A DNA stretch of 64,000 nt from assembly GCF_020012125.1 (NCBI RefSeq), contig NZ_JAIFAG010000001.1, positions 2,914,001-2,978,000 of the forward strand, written 5' to 3'. The stretch is from Hymenobacter psoromatis. Its GTDB lineage: Bacteria > Bacteroidota > Bacteroidia > Cytophagales > Hymenobacteraceae. The notes beneath the pieces are model-generated. The model was not told the DNA's origin and did no database searches. It worked only from the letters and a program-made list of their open reading frames with translations. Of the stretch, positions 17,397 to 26,453 are shown piece after piece (positions within the stretch are counted from its first letter, which is position 1; the number at the start of each line of letters is the position of its first letter). Both the position numbers and the translations under genes were made by a program.

Positions 17397-19181
17397 TTGA
17401 AAAAGCTCTTCTTCCGCCTACTCAATCCCCTACTGCTCTGGCGCTTGCGCCACGTCAGTGAGCGGGTGTACGTGGTGTGGCTGGCGGTGCTGGTGGGCGT
17501 GCTGGCGGGCCTGGCGGCGGTGGCCCTCAAAACGGCGGTGCACTGGCAGCAGGCCCGCCTGGCCGATGCCGTGACCGAGCCCAACCGGGTGTTTGCGCTC
17601 TCGCTCTACCCCCTCATTGGCATCACGCTCACGGCGCTTTTTACCAAGTATTGGCTCAATGGTAACCTGGGCCGGGGCATTGGGCCGATTATCTACAGCG
17701 CGGCCCGCGAGAATGCGCGGGTGCCTAATTCCAAGCTCTATTCGCAGCTCATCACGGCTTTTCTCACGGTGTCGTTTGGCGGCTCGGCGGGCACAGAGGC
17801 CCCGATTTCAGTGACGGGCGCGGCGCTGGGCTCCAACGTGGCGCGGGTGCTGCGGGCGGGCCGACGGCGGCGGCGGCTGCTCACTGGCTGCGGGGTAGCG
17901 GGCGGCATCGCGGCCATTTTCAACGCGCCCATCGCGGGGGTACTGTTCGCGGTCGAGGCCATTTTATTGGAGCTGCCGGCGCAGTATTTTATTCCGCTGC
18001 TCATCTCCTCGGCCACGGCCACGGCGGTGTCGAAGTGGCTATATGCGGGGCAGCCGTTCGCGCTCATCACCCACTCGTGGGTGCTGCACACGGTGCCGTT
18101 TTATCTGCTGCTGGGGCTGCTCACCGCGGCCTTATCGGTGTACATGATTCGGACTTATTACTGGTTCGATAACTTTTGGGGGCGCTGGCCGGGGCTACGC
18201 TGGCAGAAGGTGCTGCTGGGCGGCACGGCGCTGGGCGCGCTGATATTCCTTTTTCCGCCGCTCTACGGCGAGGGCTACAACGTGGTGGAAGAGCTGCTGG
18301 CCGGCCGCGCCGCCAACCTCACCGACGGCAGCCTTTTCTCGGTATATGGCGATAATAACGTGTGGCTGCTACTGGCACTGGCCTTTTTTACTATTTTAAT
18401 GAAGGTGGTGGCCACCAGCGTGACGGTGGGCGCGGGCGGCAACGGCGGCATGTTTGGCTCGTCGCTGGTATCGGGGGCGCTGCTGGGATTTTTATTTGCC
18501 CGGCTCGTGAACATGACCGGGCTGGTGGCGTTGCCCGAGGTGCATTTTGTGGTGCTGGGCATGGCCGGCACGCTGGCGGGCGTGGTGCACGTGCCGCTCA
18601 CGGCCATGTTTCTGATTGCCGAAATAACGGGCGGCTACGCCCTGTTCGTGCCCCTGATGTTCGTCACCAGCCTTTCCTACCTCATTACCAAGCACTTCGA
18701 GCCGTACTCGGTGTATACCCGCAAGCTCACGCAGAAGGGCGTGGACGTGTACGCCGACCGCGACCACGACCTGCTGGCCCGCCTCGACCTGCACCGCCTC
18801 ATCGATACCGACTTCGTGCCCCTGCGTCCCGGCACTACCCTCGGCGAACTGGTAGACGTGTTCCGCCACGCGCATCGCAACGTGTTTCCGGTGGTGAGCA
18901 AAAATGGCAAGCTGCGCGGTATCATCGCCCTCGATATGGTGCGCGATGCCCTCTTCGATGAGGAGCACTACGATACCATCAAGGTGAGCCACCTCATGCA
19001 GCCGCCGGTCGCCGTGGTCAGCCCCACCGATACCGTGGAGCACACCCTGGACCTGCTGGAGCGCACCGCCAGCCCTACCCTCCCCGTGTGCGACGAAGAC
19101 GACCACTACCTGGGCTTCGTGCAGACGGCTGCCATCCTGGCCCGCTACCGCCGCGAGCTGATGGAAGAGGGCAACGGGTAG
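17397..19181 (+). CDS. ClC-type chloride channel/transporter with CBS pair
   Basis: 594 residues. Integral membrane ClC core: GGSAGTEAPI corresponds to the conserved gating-glutamate loop (GREGP in E. coli ClC), and GAGGNGGMFG to the later GxFxP-type loop. Two CBS domains occupy about residues 455-590 (LRPGTTLGELVDVFRHA; VVSPTDTVEHTLDLL), which usually bind adenine nucleotides and regulate the channel. The start is inferred as TTG at 17397 because an in-frame TAG lies at 17385 and no ATG occurs before the transmembrane region; KKLFFRLLNPLLLWRLRHVSER is a sensible cytosolic N-terminus. Palindrome A2 sits just upstream, so the original start region may have been altered. Confidence 0.88.
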   Translation: MKKLFFRLLNPLLLWRLRHVSERVYVVWLAVLVGVLAGLAAVALKTAVHWQQARLADAVTEPNRVFALSLYPLIGITLTALFTKYWLNGNLGRGIGPIIYSAARENARVPNSKLYSQLITAFLTVSFGGSAGTEAPISVTGAALGSNVARVLRAGRRRRRLLTGCGVAGGIAAIFNAPIAGVLFAVEAILLELPAQYFIPLLISSATATAVSKWLYAGQPFALITHSWVLHTVPFYLLLGLLTAALSVYMIRTYYWFDNFWGRWPGLRWQKVLLGGTALGALIFLFPPLYGEGYNVVEELLAGRAANLTDGSLFSVYGDNNVWLLLALAFFTILMKVVATSVTVGAGGNGGMFGSSLVSGALLGFLFARLVNMTGLVALPEVHFVVLGMAGTLAGVVHVPLTAMFLIAEITGGYALFVPLMFVTSLSYLITKHFEPYSVYTRKLTQKGVDVYADRDHDLLARLDLHRLIDTDFVPLRPGTTLGELVDVFRHAHRNVFPVVSKNGKLRGIIALDMVRDALFDEEHYDTIKVSHLMQPPVAVVSPTDTVEHTLDLLERTASPTLPVCDEDDHYLGFVQTAAILARYRRELMEEGNG

Positions 19182-19199
19182 AAACCGCCGCAGGCAGTG

Positions 19200-19664
19200 C
19201 TACTGCGCCAGCTTGGCGGCCTCGGCCTGGGCCAGCGCGATGCTTTTCTGGTAATGACCCACCAGAAAAGCCAGCTGCTCGTCGCTCAGACTCTGGTAGA
19301 GCGCGCCCGCCGCCTGGGCCATGGAGGCGTATACCGCCTCGGCTTGCCGCATTTTTTCCGGTACCAACTCAATCACCACCTTGCGCCGGTCGGTGGGGTG
19401 CGCCACCCGCCGCACAAAGCCGGCCCGCGCTACCCGGTCAATAACGTTGGTAACGGCTCCACTCGTAAAATTCAGACTATCAGCTAGTTGTCCGGCCGTG
19501 AGCGGCCCGGCCGCCAGGAGCAGCGAGAGCGTTTTTGTGTCCGTTAAGCTCAGTTGGAGCTTGGTGGCAACGGCCTGCTGAAAGAGCGCCGTTTCGGTAC
19601 TCAGTGCCTGGGCCAGCTTGAGCACCTGGGCCATTAGTACCGGCTTATTGGAAGAGTCAGTCAT
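19200..19664 (-). CDS. MarR family transcriptional regulator
   Basis: 154 residues with the MarR winged helix: helix-turn-helix around LTAGQLADSLNFTSGAVTNVIDRV and wing VRRVAHPTDRRKVVIELV. MarR proteins bind palindromic operators as dimers and are commonly released by small aromatic ligands. It is divergent from a flavoprotein monooxygenase across a 124-bp gap, a classic arrangement for local control. Only 18 bases separate its stop from the convergent ClC gene. Confidence 0.9.
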   Translation of the reverse strand: MTDSSNKPVLMAQVLKLAQALSTETALFQQAVATKLQLSLTDTKTLSLLLAAGPLTAGQLADSLNFTSGAVTNVIDRVARAGFVRRVAHPTDRRKVVIELVPEKMRQAEAVYASMAQAAGALYQSLSDEQLAFLVGHYQKSIALAQAEAAKLAQ

Positions 19665-19788
19665 ATAAAGCGCCGGGCCAAAAGCCGTCTTTTTTATCTT
19701 TATTGTTAAGATTCTTTTTTATTAAGACAAAATCTGCTAGCTTTGCGTAAGGTTTATCACTCCCCTCCCCGGCTTTACGTCAGCACTC
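19665..19788. promoter_or_regulatory. Divergent control region between MarR and flavoprotein
   Basis: AT-rich. It contains -7 box TAGCTTTG (19738-19745) for the plus-strand gene and two direct TTAAGA motifs (19706-19711, 19722-19727) spaced 16 bases start to start, candidate contact sites for the MarR protein. Confidence 0.45.
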
Positions 19789-21042
19789 ATGCCAGTTTCT
19801 CAGCCAGCTCCTCCCCGGCTTCATGTGCTCATTATTGGCGGCGGCATTGGGGGGCCAGCGTTGGGGCTGTTCCTGAAAAAAGCGGGTATTTCCTGCGCCG
19901 TGTACGAGACGCACCCCTTCACCGAGCAGGTAGGGGGCGGGTTGAACGTTGCCTCGAATGGCATGAATGTCTTGGCTGAGTTAGGGTTGGCCGATACGCT
20001 GCTTTCCCAGGGCACGCCGGCTCGGCATTTTATCTTCAAAAGTAGCCAGGGCCGCCGCTTGGCCCGCGTGCGGTACGGCGACCCAGCCCGCTACGGCCAG
20101 CCCTGCGTGAGCATGACGCGCGCCACGCTGTTTGCAACGCTCACGGCCGAGCTGCGCGCCCAGGGCATCCCGGTGCATTACCAAAAGCAGCTAACGGCCC
20201 TCACCGAGCGGCCGACCGGCCTAACGGCCCATTTTGCCGACGGCACCGCGGCCGAGGGCGACTTGCTGGTGGGGGCCGATGGCCTGCATTCGCGCACCCG
20301 CCAGCTGCTGCTGCCTACCGGCCCCGGCCCGGCCTACGTGGGCATCATCGGCATCGGAGGAATGCCCACGCTGGCCCAAGTGCCGGAAGCTGGAGCCGAG
20401 GATAGCCAGAATCTGGTGTACACATTTGGCCCCAACGGTTTTTTTGGCTACGGCGGCAGCGATGCCGGCCGCCTGATGTGGTGGGCCAACCTCCCGCAGC
20501 CCCGCGAGCTGAGCCCCCAGGAGCTGCGCGACCTCGACCCGGCCGCAGTGCAACAGGCCATGCTGGACCGCTACCAGCACTACCCGGCCCCTATTCCGGC
20601 GCTCATTCGGCGCACGCCGCTCCCTTTCAGCGGCAACGTGTACGATGTGCCTACCCTGCCAACCTGGCACCAGGGCCGGGTAGCGCTGCTGGGCGATGCC
20701 GCCCACGCCGTGAGCCCAAACGCGGGCCAGGGCGTTTCGCAAGCCCTGGAAGATGCCCTGTACCTGGCCCGAACGCTGCGCGACTGCCAGGGCGACTACG
20801 CCTGGGCCTTCAGGCAATACGAGCGCGAGCGCAAGCCCCGCGCCGAAAAAGTGGTGGCCGAAGGCCGCGCCCGCGCCGCCGACAAGGAGCTGCTGAGCCC
20901 GTTTGCTTCCGCGCTGCGCAACTTGCTGATGGCGCTGTTCATCCCTTTATTCGGCAAAAAAAGCACCGACTGGATGCTGTCCTACCGCCTCGACTGGGCG
21001 AGTAGCCAGTACCCGGAGAGCCCGCCGGAAAGCTTTCGCTAA
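19789..21042 (+). CDS. FAD-dependent monooxygenase (aromatic hydroxylase type)
   Basis: 417 residues of the PHBH-like flavin monooxygenase group. Dinucleotide fold HVLIIGGGIGGPALGL at the N-terminus, LLVGADGLHSRTR (DG motif) in the middle, and GRVALLGDAAHAVSPNAGQG (GD motif) near residue 300. It inserts one oxygen atom into a small organic molecule using NAD(P)H and O2. Closest in style to TetX/salicylate-hydroxylase-like proteins; the substrate is unknown, and drug or xenobiotic oxidation is a possibility given the divergent MarR gene. Confidence 0.88.
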   Translation: MPVSQPAPPRLHVLIIGGGIGGPALGLFLKKAGISCAVYETHPFTEQVGGGLNVASNGMNVLAELGLADTLLSQGTPARHFIFKSSQGRRLARVRYGDPARYGQPCVSMTRATLFATLTAELRAQGIPVHYQKQLTALTERPTGLTAHFADGTAAEGDLLVGADGLHSRTRQLLLPTGPGPAYVGIIGIGGMPTLAQVPEAGAEDSQNLVYTFGPNGFFGYGGSDAGRLMWWANLPQPRELSPQELRDLDPAAVQQAMLDRYQHYPAPIPALIRRTPLPFSGNVYDVPTLPTWHQGRVALLGDAAHAVSPNAGQGVSQALEDALYLARTLRDCQGDYAWAFRQYERERKPRAEKVVAEGRARAADKELLSPFASALRNLLMALFIPLFGKKSTDWMLSYRLDWASSQYPESPPESFR

Positions 21043-21113
21043 TATCTGGAAGCTAGACAAGGTAAGCAAAGCGCCCTTCGTATTATTGCCTCTCAAACAA
21101 AGCAACCTACTGC

Positions 21114-22694
21114 ATGTCAGCTTTTCTACGCCGGGTAGTATCAGTAGGAGCAGTGTGGCTGGCCCTGGCTGCCCCGCGCAGTAGCCACGCCCAAACGCCC
21201 CTTACCAGCCCGCAGCTCGATAGCCTGGTGGGGCGGGCCATGCGCACGTTTGACGTGCCGGGGCTGGCGCTGGCCATCGTCAAAGATGGGCAGGTAGTGT
21301 GCGCCAAGGGCTACGGGGTGCGCGTGGCCGGCACCCGGCCGGCCGTGGATGCCAACACGCTGTTTGCCATTGCTTCCAACAGTAAGGCGTTCACGGCGGC
21401 GGCGCTGGGCATGCTCGTCGATGAAGGCAAGTTGGGCTGGGACGATAAAGTAATCGACTACCTGCCCGAGTTTCGGCTCTACGACCCCTACGCGACGGCC
21501 GACTGCACCATCCGCGACCTACTCACGCACCGCAGCGGCCTGGGGCCGGGCGCGGGCGACCTCATGCGCTCGCCCGACTCTACCCGGTTCACCATCCCCG
21601 ACGTTATTCATAATCTGCGCTACCTCAAGCCAATAGCGCCGTTTCGGAGCCACTACGCCTACGACAATATTCTGTACCTGGTGGCCGGCGAGCTGGTGGC
21701 GCGGGTGAGCGGATTGAGTTGGGATGAGTTTATGGAGCGGCGCATCCTGGCCCCCTTGCAAATGCGGGCCAGCCGCGCCGCCTACGACCGCATCGACCAC
21801 CGCAAAAACCCCAACGTAGTGTTGGGGCACTACGAAGTAGCCGGCCACCCGCAAGCCATCGCCACCAGTACCACCGAGCTGGATGTGGGGGCCGGCGGCA
21901 TCTACAGCAGCGCCGCCGACATGAGCCGCTGGATGCTGACGCAGCTGGCCGGGGGCCGCTACGGCGCGGGCCAGCGGCTATTCAGCGATGCCGTGGCCAA
22001 GGAGATGTGGACGCCCCAAACCATCATTCCGACTTCTAAAAATGGGGACTACAACACCCACTTCGGCGCGTATGGCCTGGGCTGGTTTCTGGTGGATGAA
22101 AAGGGCTATAAAGTGGTCTTTCACACTGGGGGCGACGAGGGCCAGATATCCGAAATAACGCTGGTACCCGAGCTGAACCTGGGCATTACGGTGCTCACCA
22201 ACCAGGAGGGCGGCGGGGCCGTGCGCGCCCTCCTGGACCAGCTGGTGGATGGCTACCTGGGCCTGCGCAGCACCGACCTCGTGCAGTACTGGGCCGACCG
22301 GGTGAAGGCCCGCGCCCAGGCCGCCGACACCACGGCCGCCGCCGTGTGGCGCGAAGTAGACCGCCACCCGGCGACTACAGCCGCCGAGGCCCAAACCTAC
22401 GCCGGCACCTACCGCGACCCGTGGCTGGGCGAGGTGCGCATTTCGCAACGCGCTGGCGGCTTGTGGTTTCAGGCACTGAAATCGCCGCAGCTGCGCGGGC
22501 CGCTGCGGCCGTACCGGGGCAATACGTTCGCCGTGCGCTGGGCAAATCCACTGCTCCGAAGTGCCGATGCCTTCGTAGTGTTTGCGCTCAATACCCAAGG
22601 CCAAGCCAAGGCCATGACCATGCAGGGTATCTCGCCGAATACCTCACCGGCCTACGATTTCCAAGACCTGGATTTCAAGCGGGTAGTAAAGTAG
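21114..22694 (+). CDS. Serine hydrolase, beta-lactamase/PBP4-like, secreted
   Basis: 526 residues with a signal peptide (SVGAVWLALAAPRSSHAQ). The class C beta-lactamase fold is shown by SxxK (S88-N-S-K91), YxN (Y183-D-N185) and a third motif HTGG. A C-terminal domain of about 100 residues (AQTYAGTYRDPWLGEVRI) matches the DUF3471-type lipocalin-like tail of this family. Family members act as D-amino-acid or peptide hydrolases or esterases; few are true beta-lactamases. The TAG stop is within an isolated half copy of the palindrome D arm. Confidence 0.9.
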   Translation: MSAFLRRVVSVGAVWLALAAPRSSHAQTPLTSPQLDSLVGRAMRTFDVPGLALAIVKDGQVVCAKGYGVRVAGTRPAVDANTLFAIASNSKAFTAAALGMLVDEGKLGWDDKVIDYLPEFRLYDPYATADCTIRDLLTHRSGLGPGAGDLMRSPDSTRFTIPDVIHNLRYLKPIAPFRSHYAYDNILYLVAGELVARVSGLSWDEFMERRILAPLQMRASRAAYDRIDHRKNPNVVLGHYEVAGHPQAIATSTTELDVGAGGIYSSAADMSRWMLTQLAGGRYGAGQRLFSDAVAKEMWTPQTIIPTSKNGDYNTHFGAYGLGWFLVDEKGYKVVFHTGGDEGQISEITLVPELNLGITVLTNQEGGGAVRALLDQLVDGYLGLRSTDLVQYWADRVKARAQAADTTAAAVWREVDRHPATTAAEAQTYAGTYRDPWLGEVRISQRAGGLWFQALKSPQLRGPLRPYRGNTFAVRWANPLLRSADAFVVFALNTQGQAKAMTMQGISPNTSPAYDFQDLDFKRVVK

Positions 22695-22722
22695 CGCGAA
22701 CTGGGCTGCCCGCCCTACCCCC

Positions 22723-23925
22723 TCAAAACTCAATGGCGGCCGTTTGGCGCTGATGACTGACTACCAGGCCGGCCATCATCAAAATGCTAGTGAGCAGGAT
22801 AACCACGAACAGGATATTCTCGCTCACATCGCCGAGCAGGTGCTGGGCCGGGATACTGTAAAATAAGAGCACCGTGATGAGGCCCTTGGGGGCGATGAAC
22901 AGCTCGGGCAGGAGGTCCGTTTTGGCGATGTAGCGCAGGTACACGTAGCGGATGGCCGTGAGCACGCCCACTATCAGCAGGCCCTGGCCCAGCAGCTGCC
23001 AGCTCATGAGGCTGGGCAGGGTGATGGAATAGCCGAAGAGCAGAAAGAAAAACGTGCGAATAAGAAAGGCCGACTCGGCGGTGATGTTCTTGAGCTGGTG
23101 CAGGTCGGGGGCCAGGTCTTCGGCCGTGAAGCCGCGCCAGCCGGTGCGCAGGCGCAGCCAGCCCAGCAGCAGGTCGGCATTGTTCACGGCCAGGCCGAAG
23201 GCCAGCACCAGCAGCAACGACGAGAGGTGCAGCTGCTTGGCCAGGCTATAAATCAGAATCAGAAATGAGAAGAGCAGGAAAAACTTGACGTGCTCGCGCA
23301 GGCGGCCCAGCAAAAAGCTCAGCAGCACGGTGCTCACGATGGCCACCACGATAACCAGCACTACCCCCCGCCCGAAGGTGAGCAGGCCCTGGCCCTGGTA
23401 AAAGTCTTCCTGGTCCACAAAGTTGAAGAGCATGATGCCCAGGATGTCGGAAAACGTGCTTTCGTACACGATAAACTCCTGCTTTTCGCCCGTGAGGCTG
23501 GCCACGCTCGGGATGGCGATGGCGCTGCTGATAACCACCAGCGGCACGGCATTGAGCAGACAGGTTTGCCAGCTGGCCCCCAGCCACCAGTGCAGCAGCC
23601 CACCAATAGCGGCGGCCTGGGCCACCAGCATGAGCGCCGCCGCGAAGAACGAGCTGCGGATGAGCGCCACCTTGTCGCGGCTCAGACGCAGGTCGAGCGC
23701 GCCCTCCAAGACTATCATTATCAGCCCGATAATACCAAATATTTCGAGTACCGTTTTGGGAACGTGGAGGTCGATACCCTGGTACTCGGCCCACTGCCGC
23801 AGGCCGATACCGGTGAGCAGCAGCAGCAGCACCGACGGGATGCGCGTGGCCCGCGAGGCCAGGTTGAAGACATAAGAAAGAATGACGGCCAGGCTCAGGC
23901 CAATCAGGATGCTGTAAGAACTCAT
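22723..23925 (-). CDS. Cation/proton antiporter (CPA family)
   Basis: 400 residues, almost entirely hydrophobic, about 11-12 membrane segments. N-terminal SSYSILIGLSLAVILSYVFNLASRATRIPSVLLLL and later YESTFSDILGIMLFNF, the latter with the acidic residue typical of the transport helix in NhaP-like exchangers. No cytosolic nucleotide-binding domain. Probably exchanges Na+ or K+ for H+. It converges on the serine hydrolase, 28 bp away. Confidence 0.85.
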   Translation of the reverse strand: MSSYSILIGLSLAVILSYVFNLASRATRIPSVLLLLLTGIGLRQWAEYQGIDLHVPKTVLEIFGIIGLIMIVLEGALDLRLSRDKVALIRSSFFAAALMLVAQAAAIGGLLHWWLGASWQTCLLNAVPLVVISSAIAIPSVASLTGEKQEFIVYESTFSDILGIMLFNFVDQEDFYQGQGLLTFGRGVVLVIVVAIVSTVLLSFLLGRLREHVKFFLLFSFLILIYSLAKQLHLSSLLLVLAFGLAVNNADLLLGWLRLRTGWRGFTAEDLAPDLHQLKNITAESAFLIRTFFFLLFGYSITLPSLMSWQLLGQGLLIVGVLTAIRYVYLRYIAKTDLLPELFIAPKGLITVLLFYSIPAQHLLGDVSENILFVVILLTSILMMAGLVVSHQRQTAAIEF

Positions 23926-23960
23926 AGGGCCCTAGGGTACGGGCTAGAACGGGCCGCGTT

Positions 23961-23990
23961 GGCGGGCAGCCGGTATTTGTGCTGCCCGCC
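23961..23990 (-). terminator. Possible hairpin after the flavin monooxygenase
   Basis: Perfect 9-bp stem GGCGGGCAG/CTGCCCGCC with a 12-base loop. No T-run follows, so the terminator role is uncertain. Confidence 0.3.
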
Positions 23991-24049
23991 CCAGTCCCTA
24001 CCCCACCTTTTTACCCGTTGCCGCGCTACTTAGGGCCGTAATTGGGCGG

Positions 24050-25645
24050 CTACGCGCCGGCCGGGCGCGGCAGCCAGCGCTGCAGCCACGCCAGCACGGC
24101 GGCGCGGCCGGCGGCATCGGCCCGCGCCACCACGGCGGCGTAGGCATCGGGGCGCACCAGCACCAGCGCCGGGCCACGGCCAAAAGCATCGGTAAATGGC
24201 CCGGCATCTTCGGCGGCGGCAGCGATAATTTGCACGGCCAGCCAGGGCTGCCAGGGTTGCAGCTGGGCCAGCCAGCTGGCGGGCAGCGGCGCGGGGCCGA
24301 CGCACAATAGCGTCAGGCGCGAAGGGCTGAGCAGCGAGTAAAGCGGCACGCTCCCAGAGGCAGCGGTGGGCTGCACGTCGGGGTCGGGGAGGCGGTCGCC
24401 GCCGCGCAGCTGCCCGCCCGCGTGGAACGTCTGCGACAAGGCGCTGGCGCGGTAGTCGGCCGCCACCTGGCTCAGCACGGCCGCCCCTTTGTGCTGCACG
24501 AAGCTGGAGCTGAGCAGCAGGGGTAGGGCGTGGGTGAGCAGGGTGTGCACCAGCGGGTTGGTCGAATTAAAGGCGTCGGTGGCTTTCTCGGTGGTGTTCA
24601 CTACCCCCCTGATAACGGGCAGCCGGTCTTGCGCGTAGGTATCCAGTAGCGCGGCCGGGGCCTGGCCGTGCCAGACCAGGGCTAGCTTCCAGCCCAGATT
24701 CACCATGTCCTGGATGCCGGTATTCATGCCCTGCCCGCCGGCCGGCGAGTGCAGGTGGGCCGCGTCGCCGCCCAGCAGCACCCGGCCCACCCGCAGCTGG
24801 TCTACCATCCGGCTGTTGATGTGAAAGCGCGAGCTCCACACCAGGTCGCGCAGGCGGGCCGGGTGGCAGGCCCCGGCATCGTAGAGGCGCTGGAGCTCGG
24901 GCAGCGTGGGCGGAGCCGTGCTGGTAACTTCGGGGTCGGTGGCAATAAGCCGAAACCGCCGGTCGCTCATCGGAAAAACCGCCACCAGCCCGTGCTCAGC
25001 CAGGAAAATGGATAGCTCATCGTCGGGCAGGTCGCCATCGAGGTGCAGGTCGGCCAGGGCGTAGTGCTGGGGGAGGGAGGTGCCCGGAAAGGCTAGCCCC
25101 AGCGTGTGGCGCACCAGGCTGTGCGCCCCCTCGGCGCTGAGGAGGTAGGCGGCGGCCAGCTCCTCCAGCTGCCCGCCCGGCCCGCGCAGCACAGCCCGCA
25201 CGCCGGCCTCGGTCTGGGCCAGCGCCACCAGCTCGGTGCCCCACTCCACGGCCACGCCCTGCCGCGCCACCTGCTCGCGCAGGAGGCGCTCGGTTTCGGA
25301 CTGCGCCAGCAGCAGAATAAAGTTGTAGCGGCTCGGAATATCGCGCAGATTCACCTGCGCCAGCTGCTTTTCCGAATCGTAAATAGTGGCGGCCCAGGCC
25401 CGGTTGCCCAGCGCCAGCATGGGGGCGGCCACGCCGCGCGGGGCCAGCAGCTCCAGCGTGCGGGCCTGCACGGCCAGCGCCCGCGAGGTGGTAGCCGGCT
25501 CGGTGCGCTGCTCGATGAGGCGCACCGGCACGCCCAGCCGCGACAGCTCCAGCGCGGCGGTGAGGCCGGTGGGGCCGGCACCCACAATCAGGATGGGGTT
25601 GGTTTCGGGCACCAGCGCAACCGGGGCATCAGGTAGCTTGCTCAT
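24050..25645 (-). CDS. FAD-binding monooxygenase (phenol-hydroxylase/PheA-TfdB type)
   Basis: 531 residues. FAD fold PILIVGAGPTGLTAALELSR, a variant DG motif LLSAEGAHSLVR (usual Asp replaced by Glu), and GRVLLGGDAAHLHSPAGGQGMN as the GD motif. The ~150-residue C-terminal thioredoxin-like domain typical of the phenol hydroxylase group is present (DRLPDPDVQ onward), though its usual Cys residues are not obvious. It hydroxylates an aromatic compound. An operator-like palindrome (25672-25687) lies just upstream of its start and matches the one in front of the adjacent TetR gene, so it is very likely TetR-repressed. Confidence 0.88.
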   Translation of the reverse strand: MSKLPDAPVALVPETNPILIVGAGPTGLTAALELSRLGVPVRLIEQRTEPATTSRALAVQARTLELLAPRGVAAPMLALGNRAWAATIYDSEKQLAQVNLRDIPSRYNFILLLAQSETERLLREQVARQGVAVEWGTELVALAQTEAGVRAVLRGPGGQLEELAAAYLLSAEGAHSLVRHTLGLAFPGTSLPQHYALADLHLDGDLPDDELSIFLAEHGLVAVFPMSDRRFRLIATDPEVTSTAPPTLPELQRLYDAGACHPARLRDLVWSSRFHINSRMVDQLRVGRVLLGGDAAHLHSPAGGQGMNTGIQDMVNLGWKLALVWHGQAPAALLDTYAQDRLPVIRGVVNTTEKATDAFNSTNPLVHTLLTHALPLLLSSSFVQHKGAAVLSQVAADYRASALSQTFHAGGQLRGGDRLPDPDVQPTAASGSVPLYSLLSPSRLTLLCVGPAPLPASWLAQLQPWQPWLAVQIIAAAAEDAGPFTDAFGRGPALVLVRPDAYAAVVARADAAGRAAVLAWLQRWLPRPAGA

Positions 25646-25671
25646 GAGTGAGAAGGGATAAGATGAAAAAA

Positions 25672-25687
25672 TTAACCAGTTGGTTAA
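25672..25687. promoter_or_regulatory. TetR operator in front of the monooxygenase
   Basis: TTAACCAGTTGGTTAA: perfect 7-bp arms TTAACCA/TGGTTAA around GT, 26 bases upstream of the monooxygenase ATG. It shares both arms with the second site at 26331. Confidence 0.8.
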
Positions 25688-25705
25688 GAAATAGGCAAAA
25701 AAATA

Positions 25706-26320
25706 TCAGGGCGTAATTGCCTGAATCACAAACTCGGCCACCGCGTGCTGCCGCTTGGCCAGCTCGGCCTGCATCTCGGCCGCCGACAGCCCCAGCACCG
25801 CCTGAAACAGCGGGCGGCCCAGAAACGGAAATATCAGCATCGACACGATATTGAGCAGCAGCTGCGCCGTGCCAACGGGCCGGATGTGGCCCTGCGCCTC
25901 CGCGGCTTCCACCTGCCGCCGGAAGCTGGCCAGCCGCCCGCCCGGCTCATTGCCCGCTACCAACCCGGCAAAAAAACGCGGGTTGCGGTTCAGCTCATTC
26001 ACGATGAACAATGGCAGCAGCGGATGCGCCTGCAAAAATTCCACGTACTCCTGCGCCAGCCGGCGAATTTTCCCGAATAATTCCTCCTCGGCCTCCAGCA
26101 CCAGCCACAAGCGCGGCACCAGCAGCCCCAGTGTCTGGTGCACCACCGTTTCGGAAAGCTTCTCTTTGCTGCGGAAATAGTAGTGCAGCAGCGCTTTATT
26201 AATACCGGCCCGGTCAGCAATTTCCTGCATCCGCGCCCCAGCCAAGCCCTTTTCCAGAAAAACAGCTTGCGCAGCTTCCAGGATTAGCTGTTCGGTCGAA
26301 AGCTTGGATGTATCAGTCAT
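25706..26320 (-). CDS. TetR family repressor
   Basis: 204 residues. TetR_N helix-turn-helix at about 12-55 (QLILEAAQAVFLEKGLAGARMQ, then INKALLHYYFRSKEKL), followed by an all-helical ligand-binding and dimer domain. It lies directly upstream of the flavin monooxygenase on the same strand, with 60 bp between. A 20-bp perfect palindrome precedes its own start and a shorter version lies in the gap before the monooxygenase, indicating autorepression and control of the enzyme. The inducer is presumably an aromatic substrate; inferred. Confidence 0.92.
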   Translation of the reverse strand: MTDTSKLSTEQLILEAAQAVFLEKGLAGARMQEIADRAGINKALLHYYFRSKEKLSETVVHQTLGLLVPRLWLVLEAEEELFGKIRRLAQEYVEFLQAHPLLPLFIVNELNRNPRFFAGLVAGNEPGGRLASFRRQVEAAEAQGHIRPVGTAQLLLNIVSMLIFPFLGRPLFQAVLGLSAAEMQAELAKRQHAVAEFVIQAITP

Positions 26321-26330
26321 GTCGAGGCAA

Positions 26331-26350
26331 AGTTAACCATTTGGTTAACT
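26331..26350. promoter_or_regulatory. TetR operator in front of tetR-type gene
   Basis: AGTTAACCATTTGGTTAACT: perfect 9-bp arms around TT, beginning 11 bases upstream of the repressor ATG, suited to blocking its own promoter. Confidence 0.85.
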
Positions 26351-26435
26351 ACTGACAGACTGCGCAAAAAGTTTCGTTCTTGGTTTGCACTACCAGGACT
26401 ATTATACTTATTCGACGACTTTTTGAGCAGCTTCC

Positions 26436-26443
26436 TAATTTTG
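26436..26443 (+). promoter_or_regulatory. -7 box TAATTTTG for the flavoprotein gene
   Basis: A TAnnTTTG match ending 10 bases before ATG 26454. Confidence 0.45.
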
Positions 26444-26453
26444 TTTCCCGCCC

